A DNA stretch of 19,287 bases, from NCBI GenBank assembly GCA_026390535.1, contig JAPLFT010000072.1, forward strand, positions 1-19,287, read 5' to 3'. Position 1 is the first letter of the stretch. Every line of letters starts with the position of its first letter. Shown piece after piece: positions 14,998 to 19,287 of this stretch. The notes beneath the pieces were generated by a model, which did no database searches, had not been told where the DNA came from, and saw nothing but the letters and a program-made list of their open reading frames with translations. Position numbers and translations under genes: made by a program. This DNA comes from Pseudomonadota bacterium (GTDB lineage: Bacteria > Bdellovibrionota > JAFGOL01).

Positions 14998-16854
14998 ATG
15001 GAAAAGTATGATGTTATCGTCGTTGGAGGAGGACATGCCGGATGTGAGGCCGCAGTAGCCGCGCAAAAATTCGGCTTGAAAACCTTACTGGTAACCATAA
15101 ACATGGATAGGCTCGCCTGGATGTCTTGCAATCCAGCCATAGGAGGGCTTGCCAAGGGGCACCTCGTCAAGGAATTAGGTGTTTTTGGCGGCTTAATGCC
15201 TAAAATAATAGATTCTACGGGAATTCAATTTAGAAAGCTAAACAGCAAAAAAGGAAGAGCAGTTCAATCAACAAGAGTGCAAGCAGACAAGGTTTTGTAT
15301 TCAATCGAAATGAAAAAAGAACTTTCCAAGTATGATAATATACATTTTTTTCAGGCAGAGGTCTGCGGGTTAATTATAGAAAATAATAAAATTATCGGCG
15401 TAGATACCTGTGAGGGATTAAAGATATATGGTAATTCTGTAATAATATGTGCAGGGACATTTCTTAAAGGAAGACTCCACTACGGCGATGCCACCGTATC
15501 AGGTGGTAGAGCAGGGGAGAAATCCAGCGACGATCTAAGTGAGTTCCTAAACAAGCATACAGAACACAAAATATTCAGATTTAAAACAGGAACACCAGCA
15601 AGACTTGATTCAAGATCAATTGATTTTACTTTACTCCAGGAGCAGCATCATGACGACGCTGTAAAAGGTTTCTCTTTATATCCGCTTATCAACACTATAA
15701 AGAAAGAAAGTTGTTATCTTACGAGGACCAACGTTCATACTCATGCGATAATTTCTAAGAATATTAAACTTGCACCGGTATACAGCGGAAAGATAACATC
15801 AAAGGGACCAAGGTACTGTCCATCACTCGAAGACAAGGTAGTCAGATTCCCGGATAAGCTATCTCATCAGGTCTTTTTAGAGCCAGAAGGCCTTGATAAC
15901 ATTGAATATTATGCAAATGGCGTCTCTACGGGACTACCCATAGATATCCAAGAGCAGTTTTACAAGACCATCCAAGGTCTTGAGAAGGTTAGGATCATAA
16001 GGCCGGCATATGCAGTCGAGTATGACTGTGTTGATCCCCAGGAATTGGACCTAAGTCTGGAATCAAAGAAAATAAAAGGGCTATTCTTTGCCGGGCAAAT
16101 AAATGGAACCTCGGGTTACGAAGAAGCGGGGGCTCAGGGTTTTGTCGCAGGTATAAACGCGGCAAGAAAAGTTCTTGGACTTGATAAGCTTATTTTTCCA
16201 AGAAGGGACTCCTATATAGGGGTAATGATAGATGACATAGTAACCAAAGGAGTAGATGAACCATACAGGATGTTTACCTCCCGGGCAGAAAATAGACTCT
16301 ACCTTAGAGAAGATAACGCCGACTACAGATTGTACAAATTTGCCAATGAAAACAAATTGATAAGCGAAGATGGATATCTAAAAATAGCTACAAAATGGGA
16401 GCAAATATTTAGTGCCGTAGAGCAACTTTGTCATACTATTGTTAAACCGAATAAGGAAATTAATGAGATCTTGATTGGATTGAATAGCACAGAAATAACA
16501 AATCCGGTGTCTGCAAAAGATCTACTCAAAAGACCGGAAGTAAGATTTTCAGACCTTATGAAGATGATTAGTGTAAAACTTCCCCAAAATTATGGAGAAG
16601 AGATAGAAATAGAGATTAAGTATGAGGGCTATATAAGGATGGCCCAGAATAAGGAAATGGAAGCCGAGGACCTTGAATCTATAAAATTAGATGCAGACGT
16701 ATCTTATGGAAAACTCAAGAATCTTTCAATAGAAGTAAGGGAAAAACTTAACAAGGTAAAACCACAAAACCTTGCACAAGCTTCCAGAATCCCAGGGATA
16801 ACCCCTGCGGCGCTTGATACACTCCTTATATATAAGAAGAGGGGGGTTATCTAA
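14998..16854 (+). CDS. mnmG: tRNA uridine-34 modification enzyme MnmG (GidA)
   Basis: FAD-dependent partner of MnmE in wobble-uridine modification; it forms a hetero-tetramer with it. The 618 residues start with the FAD Rossmann motif GGGHAGCEAA (10-19) and include the GidA blocks SCNPAIGGLAKGHLVKE, FKTGTPARLD, GLFFAGQINGTSGYEEAGAQG and PYRMFTSRAENRLYLREDNAD, followed by the helical C-terminal domain ending near SRIPGITPAALDTLLIYKKR. Length is typical. A single base separates it from mnmE, so the partners are co-translated. The TAA overlaps the rsmG ATG by one base, just ahead of the first parS site. Confidence 0.98.
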   Translation: MEKYDVIVVGGGHAGCEAAVAAQKFGLKTLLVTINMDRLAWMSCNPAIGGLAKGHLVKELGVFGGLMPKIIDSTGIQFRKLNSKKGRAVQSTRVQADKVLYSIEMKKELSKYDNIHFFQAEVCGLIIENNKIIGVDTCEGLKIYGNSVIICAGTFLKGRLHYGDATVSGGRAGEKSSDDLSEFLNKHTEHKIFRFKTGTPARLDSRSIDFTLLQEQHHDDAVKGFSLYPLINTIKKESCYLTRTNVHTHAIISKNIKLAPVYSGKITSKGPRYCPSLEDKVVRFPDKLSHQVFLEPEGLDNIEYYANGVSTGLPIDIQEQFYKTIQGLEKVRIIRPAYAVEYDCVDPQELDLSLESKKIKGLFFAGQINGTSGYEEAGAQGFVAGINAARKVLGLDKLIFPRRDSYIGVMIDDIVTKGVDEPYRMFTSRAENRLYLREDNADYRLYKFANENKLISEDGYLKIATKWEQIFSAVEQLCHTIVKPNKEINEILIGLNSTEITNPVSAKDLLKRPEVRFSDLMKMISVKLPQNYGEEIEIEIKYEGYIRMAQNKEMEAEDLESIKLDADVSYGKLKNLSIEVREKLNKVKPQNLAQASRIPGITPAALDTLLIYKKRGVI

Positions 16855-17471
16855 TGTTCCACGTGGAACAATTCCTTGAGAAGTTCCTTCCAGAGCTGGA
16901 CAGATTAGCCGTGATGAAGAGCTTTGCTTTTATTGAACAGGAATATATGAAGTGGAATAAGGTTATAAACATAAGTTCGATAAGAGATAAAGAAGGTTTT
17001 TGGACGAAGCACGTATTGGACAGTTTATGTCTGGTATCTCATATTAAGAAATTTTATAAAGACCATGAAGTTATGGATATAGGAAGCGGAGGCGGATTTC
17101 CCGGGCTTATCCTGGGAATATGCCTGATTAACAAGGTCACAATGGTAGAGCCGATAAAGAAAAAAACCGATTTTATCGATCACTGTGCACTTAGACTCAA
17201 TCTTAAAAACACAAAGGTTATAAATTCCAAATATGAAGAAATAAAAAACATATCGGACAAAACAATAATCGTTAGTAGAGCCCTTGGGGAATATGATTTC
17301 CTTTATGAATACTTTAAAAATATAAATAAAAAAACCGAATTTGTTTTTATGATGACTACTCAGCAGGGGCATAAATTTAACACTCAAAATTTTACAGAAG
17401 AGTATGATTTTATTAACGTTTTAACAAAAAATTCATTTAAAAATAATGTATTGGCACGAATAGTCGAATAA
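16854..17471 (+). CDS. rsmG: 16S rRNA (guanine-527-N7) methyltransferase RsmG (GidB)
   Basis: SAM-dependent enzyme that methylates G527 (E. coli numbering) in 16S rRNA; loss of it gives low-level streptomycin resistance in other bacteria. The 205-residue product has the RsmG block WNKVINISSIRDKEGFWTKH (34-53), the SAM-binding motif DIGSGGGFPGLILG (75-88) and a shortish C-terminal half, in line with the family. The N-terminal residues MFHVEQ are dictated by the parS site at 16855-16870, which starts at the second base of the ATG. GAGGGGGG lies upstream with a 7-nt spacer. It is the last gene of the rpmH operon; a second parS begins two bases after the stop. Confidence 0.96.
   Translation: MFHVEQFLEKFLPELDRLAVMKSFAFIEQEYMKWNKVINISSIRDKEGFWTKHVLDSLCLVSHIKKFYKDHEVMDIGSGGGFPGLILGICLINKVTMVEPIKKKTDFIDHCALRLNLKNTKVINSKYEEIKNISDKTIIVSRALGEYDFLYEYFKNINKKTEFVFMMTTQQGHKFNTQNFTEEYDFINVLTKNSFKNNVLARIVE
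16855..16870. promoter_or_regulatory. parS: parS centromere site 1, overlapping the rsmG start
   Basis: TGTTCCACGTGGAACA is a perfect 16-bp palindrome and matches the common bacterial parS form (TGTTNCACGTGNAACA type). It includes the last two bases of the rsmG ATG and codes for FHVEQ. Confidence 0.95.
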
Positions 17472-17472
17472 G

Positions 17473-17488
17473 TGTTCCACGTGGAACA
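17473..17488. promoter_or_regulatory. parS: parS centromere site 2, upstream of parA
   Basis: An identical perfect palindrome TGTTCCACGTGGAACA, 618 bp (start to start) from site 1 and beginning two bases after the rsmG stop. It ends 10 nt before the -35 of the candidate parA promoter. Confidence 0.95.
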
Positions 17489-17498
17489 TTTATTAATG

Positions 17499-17527
17499 TT
17501 GCGATAAAAATCAATATACACTATACT
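17499..17527 (+). promoter_or_regulatory. Sigma-70 promoter for parA-parB
   Basis: TTGCGA (17499-17504), a 17-nt spacer and TATACT (17522-17527) form a good sigma-70 promoter in the 98-nt rsmG-parA gap. The leader is about 36 nt, with a GGGGG Shine-Dalgarno sequence before the ATG. ParB bound at parS site 2 could plausibly repress it. Confidence 0.6.
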
Positions 17528-17569
17528 TTTTATTTATAAATCTACGAAAAAACAGATGGGGGTTTATTC

Positions 17570-18379
17570 ATGGGTAGGGTAATAGCAATTGCCAATCAAA
17601 AAGGCGGAGTAGGAAAAACAACCACAGCAATAAATCTTGCGGCATCATTGGCCACAGCAGAAAGAAAGACGCTGTTGATTGATTTTGATCCTCAATCAAA
17701 CGCGACCTCCGGGCTTGGTTTTGAGGCTGATCAATACGACGAAGCCAATATCTATCACGTGATAATGGGTGAAGCCACCCTTAGGGATATTATAAAAAAA
17801 ACAGAATTAAAATTTCTTGATCTTGCTCCCGCAGGAAAAGATCTCGTCGGTGCAGAACCGGAACTTGTTAATGAAATGGCAAGAGAAGTCAGATTAAAAG
17901 ATGCGATAGCGCTAATAAAATCTTATTATGATTATATAATAATAGATTGTGCTCCGTCGCTGGGAATATTGACCATCAATGCGTTAACAGCAGCTGATAC
18001 ATATTTGATCCCACTTCAGTGCGAATATTTTGCTCTTGAGGGGATAAGTAAATTTTTAAAGACGGTAGATCTCATAAAAAAAAGGCTGAACACAAATCTC
18101 GTCGAGGAAGGAATATTATTAACGATGTTCGACAAGAGAAACAGGTTATCTTTTGAAATAGCTAATGAGATAAAGAGTTATTTTAAGAGCAAGGTTTTTA
18201 ACTCAATGATACCCAGAAATGTCAGGCTGAGCGAAGCGCCAAGTTACGGTAAGCCCGTCATTCTTTACGATATTAATTCGAGTGGAGCGATAAGCTACCT
18301 CAATCTTACTAAGGAGGTCATGGAAAATGACAGAAAGTTTGAAACAAAACAACAATACCAGCAGCAAGCCAACTACTAG
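17570..18379 (+). CDS. parA: Chromosome partitioning ATPase ParA (Soj)
   Basis: A Walker-type ATPase that binds DNA nonspecifically when ATP-bound and moves ParB-parS complexes to segregate origins. The 269 residues show the deviant Walker A KGGVGKTT (11-18, with the signature Lys11), the A' segment LLIDFDPQSNAT (35-46), Walker B YIIIDCAPSLG, and the conserved PRNVRLSEAPSYGKPV near the C terminus. Length is typical of chromosomal ParA; there is no plasmid-type N-terminal DNA-binding extension. It has its own promoter and overlaps parB by 53 nt, which couples the two products. Confidence 0.98.
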   Translation: MGRVIAIANQKGGVGKTTTAINLAASLATAERKTLLIDFDPQSNATSGLGFEADQYDEANIYHVIMGEATLRDIIKKTELKFLDLAPAGKDLVGAEPELVNEMAREVRLKDAIALIKSYYDYIIIDCAPSLGILTINALTAADTYLIPLQCEYFALEGISKFLKTVDLIKKRLNTNLVEEGILLTMFDKRNRLSFEIANEIKSYFKSKVFNSMIPRNVRLSEAPSYGKPVILYDINSSGAISYLNLTKEVMENDRKFETKQQYQQQANY

Positions 18380-19268
18380 GAGGGCGCTTGGAAGAGGATT
18401 AGCCGCTCTTCTACCGGACGCCGACTATATAGAAACTCCTTCCGTGTATACGGTAGGATCTATCAATGTGGATACTCACGAATCGCCAAATCAGTTTTTT
18501 ATGTGTCCAGTGGATAAACTTTTTCCATGCTCAAGACAACCAAGACAGAACTTTAAGGATGAAGAAATAAAAGGATTGGCAGTCTCCATAAAGGAAAACG
18601 GGTTGATACAACCGCTCATAGTGAGGAAAAGAGGCAATAATTACGAGATAGTTGCAGGAGAAAGAAGGTGGAGAGCCGCAAAACTTGCAGGGTTGGAATC
18701 TGTCCCCGTAATATTTAAGAATATGTCTGATAAAGCTACCTTACAAACGGCCCTGGTTGAAAACATACAAAGATCCGACTTAAACAGCATAGAAGAGGCA
18801 AGGGCGTACAAACAGCTTCTGGAAGAATTCTCTATGACACATGAGGATATCTCAAAAAACGTCGGCAAAGACAGAAGTTCAATAACTAACTATTTGAGAT
18901 TATTAAAACTTCCGGATTCTGTCCAAGCGGAGATAATCCTGGGCAGCATAACCATGGGACACGCAAAAATACTTTGTTCAATTGATTCGGAAAAGGATCT
19001 ATTAAGGATCGCAAAGGAAATAACCAGCAAGAACCTTTCTGTAAGGGATCTGGAAAACCTGGTCAATAAAGCCAAAAATGCAAAAAATCATAATAATATC
19101 AAATCAGTGGAGGGCAGAGAAGGGGTCTTTAATTCCATAGAAGATAACCTTAGAGAAAAGTTTAAGACAAAAGTCCACATAGATGGTAGATATGAAAAAG
19201 GTAAATTTGTGATTGAGTACTTCAACAAGGATGATTTTGAAAGAATACTTTCGATACTTTTTGAATAG
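18327..19268 (+). CDS. parB: Chromosome partitioning protein ParB (Spo0J)
   Basis: The CTP-dependent clamp that loads at parS and slides to build the partition complex. The 313 residues show the N-terminal ParA-contact motif RALGRGLAALLPD (19-31), the CTP-binding segments GERRWRA (111-117) and ENIQR (145-149), a helix-turn-helix (about 172-192) that reads parS, and a C-terminal dimerisation domain. ATG 18327 is chosen because AAGGAGG sits 9 nt upstream; the ORF begins inside parA. The two parS palindromes in this window are the expected targets. Confidence 0.98.
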   Translation: MTESLKQNNNTSSKPTTRRALGRGLAALLPDADYIETPSVYTVGSINVDTHESPNQFFMCPVDKLFPCSRQPRQNFKDEEIKGLAVSIKENGLIQPLIVRKRGNNYEIVAGERRWRAAKLAGLESVPVIFKNMSDKATLQTALVENIQRSDLNSIEEARAYKQLLEEFSMTHEDISKNVGKDRSSITNYLRLLKLPDSVQAEIILGSITMGHAKILCSIDSEKDLLRIAKEITSKNLSVRDLENLVNKAKNAKNHNNIKSVEGREGVFNSIEDNLREKFKTKVHIDGRYEKGKFVIEYFNKDDFERILSILFE

Positions 19269-19276
19269 GGGAATTT

Positions 19277-19287
19277 ATGGGTACACC
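19277..19287 (+). CDS. Start of a further gene (first three codons), product unknown
   Basis: ATG at 19277 follows the parB stop by 8 nt, with AGGGG just upstream, so a new gene probably begins here. Only Met-Gly-Thr is visible, too little to identify. Bactofilin genes often follow parB in deltaproteobacteria, but that is only a guess from location. Confidence 0.5.

Noticed and set aside
13865..15170. Leftward ORFs of 186 and 203 residues opposite mnmE and mnmG
   Set aside because: They mirror strongly conserved coding regions on the other strand and look like codon-bias shadows.
17472..17507. Mini-ORF starting at GTG in parS site 2 (MFHVEHLLMLR)
   Set aside because: Eleven codons, no Shine-Dalgarno sequence, and its resemblance to the rsmG start is fully explained by the shared parS sequence.
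1..19287. CRISPR array, insertion sequence, tRNA or rRNA genes
   Set aside because: No repeat-spacer pattern, transposase or terminal repeats, or cloverleaf-like sequences were seen; the window is almost entirely core coding sequence.

Overview
This window is a bacterial chromosome-origin neighbourhood from an AT-rich, diderm (Gram-negative) bacterium. The Gram-negative call rests on a GyrB with the long insert in the Toprim half, a long YidC with a large periplasmic domain, and a lipobox-bearing TPR lipoprotein. The gene order (rpmH-rnpA-yidD-yidC-khpB-mnmE-mnmG-rsmG-parA-parB facing away from dnaA-dnaN-recF-gyrB-gyrA-TPR lipoprotein) resembles deltaproteobacterial (Desulfobacterota-type) origin regions. 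The proteins are divergent, and I cannot name a genus or be sure of the phylum from sequence alone.

Left arm (1-10603, all genes on the minus strand). Reading outward from the origin these are dnaA, dnaN, recF, gyrB, gyrA and a TPR lipoprotein, then rpsU and the first 242 codons of dnaG, which runs off the left edge. recF/gyrB and gyrA/lipoprotein each overlap by 8 nt. A separate promoter is likely in front of rpsU-dnaG.

Origin. Two gaps flank dnaA. The dnaA-dnaN gap (8966-9247, 282 nt) has a very AT-rich stretch, two overlapping palindromes and a perfect -10 box for dnaN. The dnaA-rpmH gap (10604-10773, 170 nt) has a consensus -35 element, a tandem 8-bp repeat and a small hairpin. Neither shows a textbook DnaA box, and the DnaA DNA-binding signature is itself unusual.

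Right arm (10774-19287, all genes on the plus strand). rpmH, rnpA, yidD, yidC, khpB/jag, mnmE, mnmG and rsmG are tightly packed, often overlapping by 1-32 nt. They cover ribosome and RNase P supply, membrane protein insertion and tRNA wobble modification. Two identical perfect 16-bp parS palindromes flank rsmG, the first embedded in its start codon. A strong promoter then drives parA-parB. The first codons of another gene start at 19277.

This is core housekeeping DNA: I see no mobile element, CRISPR array, tRNA, rRNA or accessory cassette. The points worth a second look are the parS/rsmG arrangement, the DnaA recognition motif with its missing canonical boxes, the repeat and palindrome structures in the two origin gaps, a KH domain that has lost its GxxG loop, a shortened RNase P protein, a compacted MnmE G domain, and valine at the GyrA quinolone position. 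I did not find a clearly new multi-gene system.
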